Assembly: GCA_029531795.1 (NCBI GenBank)
Contig: JAPEIS010000013.1
Location: forward strand, 806,001-870,000
DNA: 64,000 nucleotides
DNA from: Sclerotinia nivalis
Taxonomy: Eukaryota; Ascomycota; Leotiomycetes; Helotiales; Sclerotiniaceae
Reading direction: 5' to 3'
How positions within the stretch are numbered: position 1 is the first letter of the stretch; every line of letters starts with the position of its first letter. A program made the translations under genes and the position numbers. Below, piece after piece: positions 22,322-33,822 of the stretch. Below the pieces are notes generated by a model. That model was given only the letters and a program-made list of their open reading frames with translations, searched no databases and was not told the origin of the DNA.

Positions 22322-23238
22322 CTACTTTACCAAAACCCCATACCTCTTGTACGGGAAATTTTCTAAAGTCTCCATATAATCACCCCATCCATCTCCTACC
22401 GTCCCCACAACACCATCTTCCTTCAAGTTTCCCCCTTCTCCAGTCGATCCCGCCAATACCTCTCCTTCCCTCCCTACAAATTCTCCCTTCAATTCCGGAT
22501 GCGGACACCATACTACCCTCATTCCCGCTCTTCTTCCACTTTCCACACCTGGTACTGAGTCCTCAAATACAAGACATTCCTCCGGTTTCACAGGCTCCTC
22601 TCCTTCTTCTAAACTCTGGTTTATAGTATCCAACGCTAGCAGATAAATATCTGGAGCAGGTTTACCTCGTCCAGGACCAATTCGCGGATCATCACCCAAA
22701 ACCTTTCGATGTGGAGGGAAGACTTCAAAAAGTGCTACATGGTTCATAGTTTTCGCATCGTACATCTCCTTATGACTACTCGTCGCCAGAGCGATATGTA
22801 ATTTCCTCTCCTTCTCCCCTTCTTTCGCTTTCGTCCTAGCAATCTCCAAATCTTCTAACAATTTCCTTACGCCAGATAATGGCATACAAGTCTGAAATAA
22901 CTCTCTTTTTAACGATTCTTGCTCTTCGATATATTGTTCTCTGGAAATTGGGAGATCGGCCCAATTAAAGAAGATTTCGGTGGCGGAGGCTGCGGGACGT
23001 CCTTGTAGTTGTGCTTTGATGGACCAGGGAAGTGGAGGTCTGTTGTACTTTTTTAAGAGAGTGTTGGTTACGATGGTGTATTTGTCTTCGGAGTCGAGGA
23101 GGAGTCCATCCATGTCAAAGAGACAGGCTCGGATCGGGGGGAAACTGGCATGGTGTTAGCCAGCGGATGGTGGAGCAGAGACGGGGGAGGGTGGTAATGG
23201 GATTTTGAGGTAGAGACGTACTCTGTTCGGGGTGCCAT
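22322..23238 (-). CDS. HAD-like phosphatase (HDHD1/pseudouridine-5'-phosphatase type)
   Basis: Two exons, 23238-23222 (only 17 nt) and 23144-22322, giving 279 residues. The 77-bp intron has GTACGT and CCAG. Without the mini-exon the protein would lack a proper start, and joining gives MAPRTDFPPIRACLFDMDG. Haloacid dehalogenase motifs are complete: the DxD nucleophile pair Asp16/Asp18 in FDMDGLLLDSE, motif II Ser in ALATSS, motif III Lys in GRGKPAPD and motif IV in LVFEDSVPGVESG. The helical cap lies between motifs I and II as in subfamily IA. Relatives remove phosphate from small sugar or nucleoside phosphates in the cytosol. HDHD1-type proteins act on pseudouridine 5'-phosphate, but substrate is not fixed by sequence. 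Divergent from the TPR gene. Confidence 0.88.
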
Positions 23239-23447
23239 GATTGTGATATTGTGTTGTGACTCTGATGGTATTGGAGTCAAGAGCTGTGGTGAGTGAAGTG
23301 TGGAGGTAAAGATGGGATGGGATTTGGCGGGGTAAAATTAATATATCCATGCGGTTGATGCGGCCGATACGGGATCAATTCCGCTCATAGCATGATTCCC
23401 ATGCCAGCAAACCAAACAAACAGACACTTTGAAATCATTCATTCATC
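23239..23447. promoter_or_regulatory. Bidirectional promoter of HAD and TPR genes
   Basis: The 209 bp separating the divergent start codons at 23238 (-) and 23448 (+) must carry both promoters. No motif is certain. The call rests on arrangement. Confidence 0.45.
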
Positions 23448-24538
23448 ATGTCAACACGCACCGAAAAGTTCCAGCGCAAGCCACGCGATCCTACCTCTGA
23501 TCTATCAGAAGCTGCAGAAGCTGAGGAAATTCTAAGATTTCCACCCGAAGAAGAAGCTGTGCGTATTTTCGTACCCTTTCGCGATGCGCAGCTGCATTTC
23601 ATTTACTCAATGCTAATGATATGAATGACAGTCTCTCCTCGCTGAATCTAACACACTTAAAGCTACCGCGAATAATCTATTTTCTAATAAATCCTACAAA
23701 GAAGCTATCGATATATATGAAAGCGCATTATCCACTTGTCCGAAATATCTAGAATACGAAAGGGCAGTATTGAAGAGTAATGTGGCAGCTTGTCATTTGA
23801 AATTAGAGGAATGGAAGGAAGCTGCCAAAGCAAGTTCAGAAGCTCTAGAAGGCCTGGAAATATTGCAGAAAAACGAGGCAAAGGACAAAGAAGGTGATGA
23901 GGACGAGGACGCAAAGAAAGAGGAGGTGAAGGAAGAGGAAGAAGCTGATGAGGAAATCATTAGTGAGGGAGCTACAAAGGCGGGAGATACGAGGGGTAAA
24001 GATATTGATGATGCGAAAGAGACTCGAGCAAAGGATATTGAGAGAATAAGAGCGAAAGCTTTAATGAGAAGGGCGAGGGCCAGGAGTGAACAAGATGGAT
24101 GGTCTACTCTAGCTGGTGCTGTGGAAGGTACAGATTTTATCTCCATTCTTCGATATCACAGTCTGCCATCCAGGGTCACATTCTAACATATCGAACCCCA
24201 AAATATAGACTACAAACTCCTCTCAACATTTACCAACCTCTCTGCCGTCGATCGAAAAACGGTTCAAACACAGCTTCGCCTTCTACCACCTAGAAGCAAA
24301 GCAGCACAAGATCGAGAAATGGGAGAAATGATGGGAAAATTAAAGCAGGTTAGTTTGATTGATTCTTGTAAGTCCTATTTCTTTTTATTCATAAAAGCTT
24401 ACGGTTGGGAATATGATACTGTAGTTCGGAAATGGCATATTGAATCCATTTGGATTATCTACAGATAATTTTCAGATGGTCAAGGATGAGAAGACTGGTG
24501 GGTATAGTATGAATTTTAATCAAGGTGGGAATTCATGA
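23448..24538 (+). CDS. TPR protein, TTC1-like
   Basis: Four exons: 23448-23558, 23632-24127, 24209-24348 and 24425-24538 (286 residues). The introns are 73, 81 and 76 bp. The first TPR pair lies at about residues 40-110 ([39 protein letters not shown]). A charged Glu/Lys/Asp insert of about 55 residues follows, and a third TPR comes after it ([26 protein letters not shown]). The C-terminus contains [38 protein letters not shown], characteristic of TTC1-type proteins, written here as two adjoining motifs. Such proteins are cytosolic Hsp90/Hsp70 co-chaperone-type adaptors. The acidic insert splits the TPR array and looks lineage-specific. Joining exons 2-4 is required to reach the conserved tail. 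Confidence 0.88.
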
Positions 24539-26352
24539 TTGCGGTTATCTGGTCGATGCCCAAAAATCGAAACTTGGTGATACCAAGATAGGACTTAAGG
24601 CTGCATCATCATCATTGATCAATCACGAGAGCATATTGAGTGGATTTCGGGTCATACCGAGGTATACATCCATGCATTTTTCAGTAGTCTAGATGTTACT
24701 GGAATGTACGAGGATACTTGATTTTGAGAACAGCCCCATCGCAACAAACCTCAAACATATATGATGAATGTCTCCGACACCATTCTAGAACAAGAATATA
24801 ATCCGCTTCACAGAATCTAAACCACCCTTGTCTCTGTGATTTTATATATTGATATTGCATATGATACACGATACATGATACACTGACAAAATCCATACAT
24901 TCCTGTAATAAACAAATCCAGATCCCACTTTGAGAAAGGCATCCCTCGCCCGAAAATATTCCCCACGAGCAAAATCCCCACATGGTGTGGTTGCTCTCCT
25001 TTTACTCGCTTATATCAGTTACAACCATCATCCTGATCATTTTCATGCCAATATCACGTACGGAATATGGTCTTGAATAAGGTCAAACTAACCAACTTAA
25101 AACTTACTAACCGATACCCATCTAAAATCCCCTCACAATCTCTTACTTTTTCTGCACACGACAGTCACTAACATTACGCCGAGTCTTTAAATACAGTTCC
25201 CGTGTACGAGGTTCGATGAGAAGGAGTCTTGGATACGTTTGTATCGCTGGGTCATCATACGTACTACATTCATAAAGTTCCCGTCCTCGTGGAGCTAAAA
25301 CTCCTTGCTTATTTGGTTTTCTTTCTCATTCTGCTTCCAGATGTGATAAGGTTACATTTCCCTTCTAAAGAACCTGAGAGATCAAGAACCCATACTCGTA
25401 CTCTTTGCAATATTGGATTTTTTGTAAGACGCTCCTTTTTTTCCTCTATAGAAATGAGGATGAACCCGCTTCCGTAAGGCGAGATCAAATTGTTGGAAGA
25501 AAGGATACACTGCGTCGGAATATTTATCTCTGCATGTACATACGTCTGGTGATCTACCCTACATTGGTACCCTTCTCTCTCCTATCAAACCCTCACTTGC
25601 AAAACACCTACACAGCATAACAATTTTCCAATAAAAGAGATACATACCGTATACAAATATCAATAAATTTACCAACGAACCGAACGGAATGCAATGAAAT
25701 AAAATGAATTATCCGATCTTCAAAATCTTTTTGTATCCCTTCTTATTCATGAGTCTTATCTATCTATTTTTATTCACGTGATGAATTTTTAATTTACTAT
25801 TCTAAAATTTCAGCTCGAGATCTATAATCTATATCTTCATCATCATTCATTCATCCCAGATCCTAAAATCAACATACCTCATACCTCATACCTGACCAAA
25901 ACAACCAAACACATCTAGAACCGAACCCACGACGTCATAGCCACTACGAGTAAATAACCCAGCCAACCAACTTCCCAGCTACCCAGTTAGCGAAATTTAA
26001 ATACACCCCTAATGTAACTACCTACCTAATTCCAACCTAGTACGCCCCACCCCTCCCTTCCCCTGGCCTCAATCGAATCCGCATCAGATCCGCACCAGCA
26101 ACCTACCTACCTGCTCCGTACATCAGTATCACATGCGAAAGATCTGTGCGTTTTTTCCATTATTTATTTATTTAAATAGCATATCCAATATCCATCCATT
26201 CATTTCATCGAATTTTACATTCCCATCTTTTTGGTTTGTTTGTTTGTTTATTACAGACTCGAGAAACTCAATTGCATACAGACAAACGATATACAAATAC
26301 GAACGAACGAACGAAAACATATAACGAGGCAAAAAAAAAAGGAAAAAGAAAG
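24539..26352. other. Intergenic, nothing recognised
   Basis: About 1.8 kb, AT-rich, with short chance frames only. Simple repeats include ACATACCTCATACCTCATACC (about 25872) and CCTACCTACCTGC (about 26102). The last 200 bases, with an A-rich stretch before 26353, are the probable leader of the next gene. Confidence 0.5.
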
Positions 26353-26799
26353 ATGGCTTCTAATTTTCAACTTCTCACAAAGCCAACTCCCTCATCTACA
26401 TACCGCAAATATATTTCTACCTCTACCTCTCTATCACCCTCGCCAGCTCTCTCACGCTCTCCCTCTCCCTCACCATCCCTCCACCCACACCCACACTCAT
26501 CCGCATCCCCATCCCCCCGCCCCATCTACAAAACCCTCTCCGTATCCTACCAAAGCCCCCATTCCTCCTCCTCTCCCCACACCTCTTCTTCCCATTCCAC
26601 CTCCTCCTCCACCCCCCAAATAACCTTCTCGATCCTCCTCACCCTCTACAAACTCCTCGACACTGTATCCCGACGCCTAGCATATGAATTTGCGTTATTT
26701 ATGTTGGGGGGCGGATTTAATCTGATGCTTTTTGTGTTGTGGCCTGGGTGGATACCGATTGTGGGGGTGATTGGGGGGTGGTGGTGGGTTTGGGGGTGA
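26353..26799 (+). CDS. Small Ser/Pro-rich membrane protein, unknown
   Basis: Single exon, 148 residues from the ATG at 26353 (context AAAGATGG, a good fungal start). The frame is open further upstream, but those codons lie in an A-rich leader. Residues 22-92 are low complexity, dominated by Ser, Pro and His. A short amphipathic stretch (ITFSILLTLYKLLDTVSRRLAYE) and one or two strongly hydrophobic segments to the C-terminus follow (FALFMLGGGFNLMLFVLWPGW, then a Gly/Trp-rich end WWWVWG). This suggests a tail-anchored or hairpin membrane protein with a disordered cytosolic head. No family is recognised. The unusual codon composition of the Ser/Pro part could in principle be a non-coding pyrimidine tract. 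Confidence 0.55.
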   Translation: MASNFQLLTKPTPSSTYRKYISTSTSLSPSPALSRSPSPSPSLHPHPHSSASPSPRPIYKTLSVSYQSPHSSSSPHTSSSHSTSSSTPQITFSILLTLYKLLDTVSRRLAYEFALFMLGGGFNLMLFVLWPGWIPIVGVIGGWWWVWG

Positions 26800-27257
26800 G
26801 GGTATGATGAGTTTGAATTAGGGGATGAGGATTGATTTGGATGGGATGAATTGGGAAAAGGGAAAAGGGAAAAGGGATTGATTTGTTGGGTTAGGGGCGT
26901 CTGGAAAGGGAGGGGGATTGATTGGTTAGAGGGAGAACGAACGTTTCAAACAGGGGAAATAAAAGGATGGAAGAATAGAGCATGAGAAAGAACAAGGAAC
27001 AAGGTAAGAGCAAATGAGAATTTTAAGATTGCATTGATATTATTCAATTGTATGTTCAGCGCTAATACTTCGTTTTCTATCCAGGTCTCATGTCTTAATC
27101 CCCCGGAGCTCCCAAGTCTACTCAGTTATCTATGCGACCGCCATCCAATCCAATGAGACCTAGACCCGAAATCTTCACTGATATACAAATGTTCCCCCAG
27201 CCACCTTCCACTTTCCAAATTTCGATATCTCCAACATCAGAACCACCGAGCAACTTT
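26800..27257. other. Convergent intergenic region with purine-rich repeat
   Basis: Between two convergent genes. The segment 26,850-26,900 has tandem GGGAAAA units, and the whole is G/A-rich on the plus strand. It probably holds both 3' ends. No gene is seen. Confidence 0.5.
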
Positions 27258-28576
27258 TCAAGAAAAGAAAAATGCATTTCCACCCGCGTCCCTCTTAACT
27301 TCCGTCTGATAATCCTTCTCGGGATTAAATTCCTGCCATACACTAGCTGGATATATATGTTTATTCCTCTCATACCATCTGCGATCAACTACTTTCGTAA
27401 AGGTTGGATCATCGTCAAATCCCTCTAATTCCTCGACTTTGGTTGTGGGGGTCTTGGTACCACTAGAAGCAGAAGGACGTGAAAGTGGATTATAGGAATC
27501 TGGAATAGGGGAGTCGGTGTCGAGAGGGGTTATTGAAGCCGTAGGAGGCGGTGAGGAACTATGGGGAAAGAGAATTTGGTTGTTCGGTCCGAGAGTGCGG
27601 TTTATGATAAAGTAGTAGAAATCGTAGTGCTAAAAATCAAAATCATCAGCATCATATCCAATCATATCCAAACATACACGTTAAAGACAAAACAACTCAC
27701 ATGAGGAATAATTAAACCCCCTCTAACCAACATCAAATCATCCACACCCACTCTTGCCCACTCCCTATTACTATTTGCCTTCTCCCCAACCCCCAACTCA
27801 GCTCCAACCTTCCTACTCCTATCCAAAAAGACCCAAACAAAATCTCCCTTCTTCACCCTCGCAACTCCACCTGGTATATTCGTCCCATCATAAAACACAA
27901 ATGGAATAGCTATTTCCGTCCCTTTAACCGCTTCTTGAATTGCCAAAAATTCTTTCCGTAGCGATTCTCGCGTTTGCGCTTCTTTCAATAATGCAGATTT
28001 GGTAAGAGTTTTCGGTACGAATGAAACGTTTGAGTTAACACCTATTTTCTTCTTTTTATTTGAAGTATCGGGTGTGCCAGACCGTGACGGTTCGGAATCG
28101 GTGCCATTATTTTCGCCTTCTTCCTCGTCCATTTCGAATGAAAGTTTGGGTGTTCCTACTTTCTTTTTCTTTTTCTTTGAGGGTGCCGATTGAGAATCGC
28201 TGGGTGTGGAGGCACTGTACTAATGCTATTAGTCCTATTCATCTTGTTGAATTCATCAATCCATCCAATCCTTCAATCTATCTCACTCTCCAGCTATCCC
28301 ATCTCACTCCGAACCCAAGCACAAAAGAAATAAACACACTCACCCATCTCCCACAGGTGTACTCGTCCCACTCCTTCCACTACCCATCTCCTGCGCATCT
28401 CTCTCCTTCATCTCCACGGCCTCAGCCCTCCGCTTCCGAAAATCAGATAATTTAACTAATCCCACAGTTTGCGTACTAAGAACATCTTCGACGGTTTTCG
28501 ATTGCGATGTGAAGCGCGATTGCGGATTTGGTGTCGCGGTGCACGATGAGGTTTCAGAGGGAGGATTGGATGACAT
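27258..28576 (-). CDS. XAP5/FAM50 family protein
   Basis: Three exons: 28576-28344, 28214-27701 and 27629-27258 (372 residues). The 129- and 71-bp introns have GTGAGT donors, and the first has a perfect ACTAAT branch site. The C-terminal half is the XAP5 domain: PFVFYDGTNIPGG, VKKGDFVWVFLDRSRK, WARVGVDDLMLVRGGLIIPH, then HYDFYYFIIN across the last junction, ending RRWYERNKHIYPASVW. The N-terminus carries TVGLVKLSDFRKRRAE, the conserved FAM50 start, followed by a six-lysine basic run consistent with nuclear import. XAP5/FAM50 proteins are nuclear and linked to spliceosomes and chromatin in other eukaryotes. An unusual Ser/Pro/Thr insert (about 270-310) separates the conserved blocks, as in many fungal members. 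Confidence 0.9.
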
Positions 28577-29468
28577 GTTTGTGGTTTGTAAATATATTGT
28601 GAGAGAGAGAGGAATTGGAGATGTTTTGCATATGGAAGAAAATAAGTCTTGCCTAGTACCTAGGTGGTTGAGCTTGGGATGGACTCGAGATGTGGCTGTG
28701 TGGCTGTGCGATTACGTGGCGGTGCTGATGCATGGGTCAATGTCATTTCAAAGACCAACTTGTGATTGTGACTATGATTATCAGAGCAATAACGAGGTGA
28801 ACTCCATTATGCATTACATAGTTAATGATTACAAAATTGAGCAAAAAACCAGTAACTCTCTATCAGTCGGTGTTGTTAGTTAACCTAGTAAGGTAACTAA
28901 ACTCACTACATCAACTTAACTCAACCCTCCCCTCCCCCTTCCGATTCCTCTTCCTCCCCCTTCCGATTCCTCTTCCTCCCCCCTTTTCTGCCTTTGTACT
29001 CTCTATTTTTGAGCATTGTCTCTGCAGATGCTTTGTGACTTTGCTATGAATTTTACCTTTTTACTGCTTGTGGCTTCACTCTTGTCCTCAGCTTGCTGAA
29101 CATTGCTCAGTAATACAGAAAAAGAGTTTTCCATAAACACTGTAGTGACAGTAGAAGTAGAATGCTGCTGTAACCGCTTGCTTCTACACAGTGGCAAATC
29201 ACTAGTACCAAGGGCTTTTCGTACTTCATTACCAGGTATCGTAGGCGGCGAAGAAGGGACTGGAGAGTTTTGTGCTGGTGATTTCGGAAGGGAAGTCGGT
29301 TAGGAGATGGATTTTTGATTCTGTTTTCACTAAAGCCTGGGTCTTAAGCGTAATGGTCTTGAGCGTAATGGTCTTGATCGGAGTTTCGTCTTTCAAAGGT
29401 ATTTCATGATTCCACATCATACCTGGTATTATCCCCCATTCCTCATTCTTCATTCCAGATTTTCCGTT
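28577..29468. other. Intergenic with a 22-bp tandem duplication
   Basis: No supported gene. A pyrimidine-rich 22-bp unit (TTCCGATTCCTCTTCCTCCC plus CC) occurs twice in tandem at 28939-28982. Minus-strand frames at 29003-29197 and 29229-29453 are open but short. The second continues in phase from the ORF that ends at 29469, so a longer or spliced form of that gene cannot be excluded. Confidence 0.45.
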
Positions 29469-30155
29469 TTAGCGAGACATTTTTGGCGTTCCCATAGACT
29501 CTCGTATTGATATCGGTGATGTTGATCTCATCCACTCGACCATTGCTTTCATAATGGATTCGTTCCCTTTCCTCAGATATCTGATGAAGAATCGATGAAT
29601 TGGACGCGTATATCCACACTCCTCCTCTTGTTCTATATCTCCTATTTCGGTGTGATTATCATTAGGAACTTTCGGTTTGTATTGATGTGGCGGACATACC
29701 ATTCGAGATGCCCTTTCAGATTCGTAATCGAGATAGTCTTCGTGTTTCCAAAGGTCATTACCCAGATATTTACCGGTAGCTATATTTTGGAAACTTTTTC
29801 TCCAGATATCTTGTACCATCCACCGACTTTTCACAATGAAGCTCGCCTCTTTGTGATACAAATGATTCATATCAACGTAGTTTTGAGATCTCATATGAGG
29901 ATCTTTGTACCAGATCCCGATAGCTTCATCATCACGTTGATCTCTGAAGTTGCTGCAAAGGTAGGTAGGCAGCACATTCATCCATAAACCGGGGCTTTCG
30001 CTGTATTCTCTCTGCGAATGCATTGATATGAACCGGGGTATACATAAGCTGATAACAATCAGAACTATCGATATCCCAACATCCAAAACCGATAGAAAAA
30101 TGCGTACACCATCCACCATCAAACACGAAGTGGAACTATCCCTCGACTTGATCAT
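29469..30155 (-). CDS. Hypothetical membrane-anchored protein
   Basis: A 228-residue open frame from a true ATG at 30155. One strong transmembrane segment lies near the N-terminus (about residues 14-41, VRIFLSVLDVGISIVLIVIS). A soluble part rich in Tyr, Trp, His and charged residues follows. No family is recognised. Beyond the single TAA at 29469 the same frame stays open for another 75 codons, so the 3' end may be extended by an unrecognised intron, or the stop may be a recent truncation. Composition is not low complexity, which argues for real coding sequence. Neighbours give no clue to function. Confidence 0.45.
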   Translation of the reverse strand: MIKSRDSSTSCLMVDGVRIFLSVLDVGISIVLIVISLCIPRFISMHSQREYSESPGLWMNVLPTYLCSNFRDQRDDEAIGIWYKDPHMRSQNYVDMNHLYHKEASFIVKSRWMVQDIWRKSFQNIATGKYLGNDLWKHEDYLDYESERASRMVCPPHQYKPKVPNDNHTEIGDIEQEEECGYTRPIHRFFIRYLRKGNESIMKAMVEWMRSTSPISIRESMGTPKMSR

Positions 30156-31091
30156 ATAAGTCGTCTCTCCAGAAACTCAATAGATAGATGATTGATAGAG
30201 AAGGCAGCTCATACCCGCATTGTTTCTTTTATCTCTCACCTATACTGCCGAGATGTGTAGCCTATATGTTGAGATATTTATGAGTCTGAAAGATGGAACT
30301 CTGGAGGGTGGATACAGCGGCCTCAACTTGGATGACCTCGGCTCATGTTTCATGGTAACGACGAGACTAATGTTCGAAGTTCTTTTATATACGAGTATTG
30401 AAGAGAAAGAAACTGTAATCTTACATCTCAATTTACTCGATATAAAATCTCCAAATATTTATTATTCTCTATCGAAATCCCCATTTCATAGCCCCTGCGT
30501 TCTTCAAAATACATAGATACAGAGTTCAAAGATGAACATTTAGTCCCTCTTCATTACGAGTAAAATTATATAACTATTGTATAGATATATATCCAACCCT
30601 CATAGCACGACTACTCGAAAATCGCTTCACCGGCAAAGATGACTATTCAGTCTATACTACAGACGAGTATTAATTATCTACTTACCTACCTACCCAATGA
30701 TAAAAGATATAGAGTAGCACTGATTGATCAATGATCACAATCAATCCCAGAGACGAGTTTCCGCCAAGCGGAAACACAGTAATCCCCATCTGAATTCTTT
30801 GAAGTTATCTCTACTGGATGGAAATAAAAATATATCAAAGCTTGTGAATACTATATCATGTTTTACTTTTTGGTTCTCATAATGATTTATTGCTATCCAA
30901 AGAGTCTCAAGAAGCGAATACCAAGAAAGGAAGAAGAATCTAACATGCCCATGTACTCGTATATATATACCTATCGCCTACACACACCAAACACCTTACA
31001 CGAATTCCAACTGAAACCCCAAAGCAAAATACATTACCTTCCCTTCGCTTCCCAACCCCTCCTTATCTCCCTCCACCACACCTCCCACCCC
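30156..31091. other. Intergenic, nothing recognised
   Basis: About 0.9 kb, AT-rich, between the membrane ORF start and the stop of the PLD-like gene. Chance frames only. The frame antisense to the PLD gene that begins here (30858 onward) is a shadow. Confidence 0.5.
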
Positions 31092-33822
31092 CTAAAAATC
31101 ACCCGTCCCTCTCACCCTATTAATCGCGCCCAAAAACCCCTTCGCCCACGAAAACTTCCCAGGATCAACCCCAATAACATCCTTCGCCTGATTACCCTTC
31201 TCATCCCTCCAAATGCCATCACTCTTCGCGACCTCGCCATACAAATGGGTATTTTGATTTCTTCTCAAACCATCAATCCAGCCCTTACAAACCGTCGCAC
31301 TATCAATCATGACATTGATTTCCTGACTGTGAAACCAGGATTGCGTGTCTTGGTTTCCGTTGCCTTGGATACCGATGTGTTCGTCTACGATCATGACTTT
31401 GATGTGGCAATCGCGGAGCTTCTTTTTGGCGACGAGGGGGACCGTTTGGTCTTTGCCGATGTAGAAGAAGTAGTGGAGATGTTGTTTTCCGGTGTCGGAG
31501 AGGGTGGTGTACATTTTATGAGCGATCATTTCGTTGGTGCCGCCTTGCATTGGGAGGAGTTCGCCCTGGGGGTGTTCATTAGTATATCTAATTGTTGGAA
31601 ACTGTGAATGTGTAGAACTTACGGTATCATTATATCCAAGACAAATGTAACAATAAACATCGATACCTCTCTCACAAGCATTAATGATTTCTGGAACCAA
31701 TGGCTCAGCATTAAGTGTCGGACTTTGGATAAAAACATTCTTGGTAGCATTTCTCAATGCAGAAAGCCAAACCTCATTTTGAGGATTATACACAGAACTA
31801 TGATTTGGTGACCCATATGGTTCGCGACAAACCATAGCAATGGGGAATGGTTCATGAACTGGATGAGGAATGTAAGGAGTCATTTCTTCTTGTGGTGCAC
31901 AATCCGGTGCACTTCCTTTGAACCCTGGATTTCTGGTATGGTTGAGATGACGAGTAACGGCTTCAATCCTTGTTTCTCCATTTTTAGGAGAAACAGCAGT
32001 TTGAACTCGAGCTACTTCACCAGCGATGTCTTCATCGTAATGAGGATCATCGGTTGTGTGTTCCGGTAAAAGATTACCGGATGGTGAGGGGTGTTCGATT
32101 TGTGATTGAGGGATTACTTGGGTTCCGTTGCTCAGAAATTCCTGAGTCTCTCTATCGGGTCCATTGATACCATGTTGAGCATGAGTTGCTCTTTCTGGTG
32201 AAGCAGGGACCGCTTTATCACCATATTTTGTGTGAACAATATGCTCAGCATCTCCTGTGGTCGCAATCGCTCTTGCATTCTCGGCCATCATTTCTCTAGT
32301 TTTGAGGTCTTTACCTTCGAATCCATGATTAACATTTTGATCACCATCCAACTGGATTTGTTCAACTCCATTGCTAATGCTCTCCGCATTATTGGTACTT
32401 CCAACAGGGTGTGTAACACTCTCAGTCGTTGAAGGCCCTGTGGCTAAATCACCATTTGCTGTAGTCTCAGGATGAACGAAACCCGGCTGATTTGAAGGTC
32501 GAGGTTCATAGGAGTAAGCTTGTTGTGCCTGCATTCTTTCGGGATGTACAACAGCCGAATGGCCTCTAATAGAACCACTTTGATCAAAAATCTCATCGTG
32601 ATGTTTGTTTTGAAAAGAGCTCAATCCCCCTTGAGCTGCAGGAGAATTATGACTTGGTAATGGAGGCTCAAATTTCTTATGCCAAGAAATCAGAGCCATA
32701 TCATATAGAGAATCAACAATTGGTCCTTCCAAATGTGTCATCATCTCCATATTGTCGTTATCCTGAATATTATTACTTTGAAGAACAGCAAATTTCCTAT
32801 CGACAATCATATATTTGCAGTGAAATGTTCCAAGCATAGGTCTATGATAATTCATGACTTGGAGATTGAGATTCGGGATTTCCGCCGCGGTAGGAAGTGC
32901 AACAGCTTTGCCGAGATATTCTTTCTCTGAAACCATGTAATGATTATCGAGTAATTGCTTCGGACTTCCTCTATCGTATTGTAGTTTGAACACTATTCTC
33001 TCTCCTCTCTCGCCAGCTCTTCTCGAAAGCTCCTTCATTGCATTTGTAATATATTTCGAGGCAACTGAATTCTGCCAGTAATTGGTTGCTAGGATAACTT
33101 CTTTTTCGGCTCGAACAATCAGATTTGACATATGTCGCATGATATCCGGTACACTAATTGAATATCTCGTTAAAATATTTATTTCGTATAAGGGGACGAG
33201 GGTTGTTTGAAATAAAATTCTGAACAATTGAGTGGTACATACACTGAAATCACACTCAATGGCATAACACCAGAACTTCCCATCAATGGCGGACTGACCA
33301 TACAATTGCTGACACTGTTATCCAGAGTACATAACGCATCATGATACATCTGCCAATTATCAATACTGATTTTTTTCCTTGCAGATCAAGGCATCTTACC
33401 TTTAAGAAGAGTTCACTTGGTTGCGTTGAACCCCAATTTCCACACTCCGAAGCTCTCTGCAAATCCTCTGGTGTAATGGTATCTCGATTTCTCCTTGCTT
33501 CATTCCTACTTTCCTTCTCCCCTGCCGCATGACCTCCATATAATTGCTTCCACGCATCTCCCGGTGCCATTGTAGGATCTTTTGCAAGTAATGAGGAGAC
33601 TGTCTCCTCGCTCGTACAGAGCTTATAAACCTTGTCTGATATCATGGTTCTTGAATCCCTTTTCGAGTCCTTCTTTTCCGAATGAGCAGTATCTTCAATT
33701 GATTGTTTATTCCTTGGTATCAAATCTCGCTGTCGTCTGATTGTTAAAGCGCTGTAAGGGAAGATCACCAAGATTTGAATGAATAAAGTTATGATAGCTT
33801 CAAAATTATGGTAAAATGTCAT
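31092..33822 (-). CDS. Phospholipase D-like protein with two HKD motifs
   Basis: Four exons: 33822-33400, 33349-33243, 33153-31623 and 31565-31092 (844 residues). Introns are 50, 89 and 57 bp. A later start at 33645 (MISDKVYKLC) would give 785 residues. I prefer the longer form because it adds a hydrophobic N-terminal anchor (AIITLFIQILVIFPYSAL) followed by RRQRD, but both are possible. Both catalytic motifs of the PLD superfamily are intact: HCKYMIVD followed by QSNN, and HIKVMIVD followed by GNGNQD. A linker of about 250 residues, probably disordered, separates the halves. The family hydrolyses or transfers phosphodiester bonds, with cardiolipin-synthase-like and PLD-like enzymes as relatives. 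The substrate is unknown. The 57-bp intron is a multiple of three without stops, so its retention would insert 19 residues. Confidence 0.85.

Noticed and set aside
30858..31607. 249-codon plus-strand frame
   Set aside because: Lies largely antisense to the last exons of the PLD-like gene, which has intact HKD motifs on the other strand.
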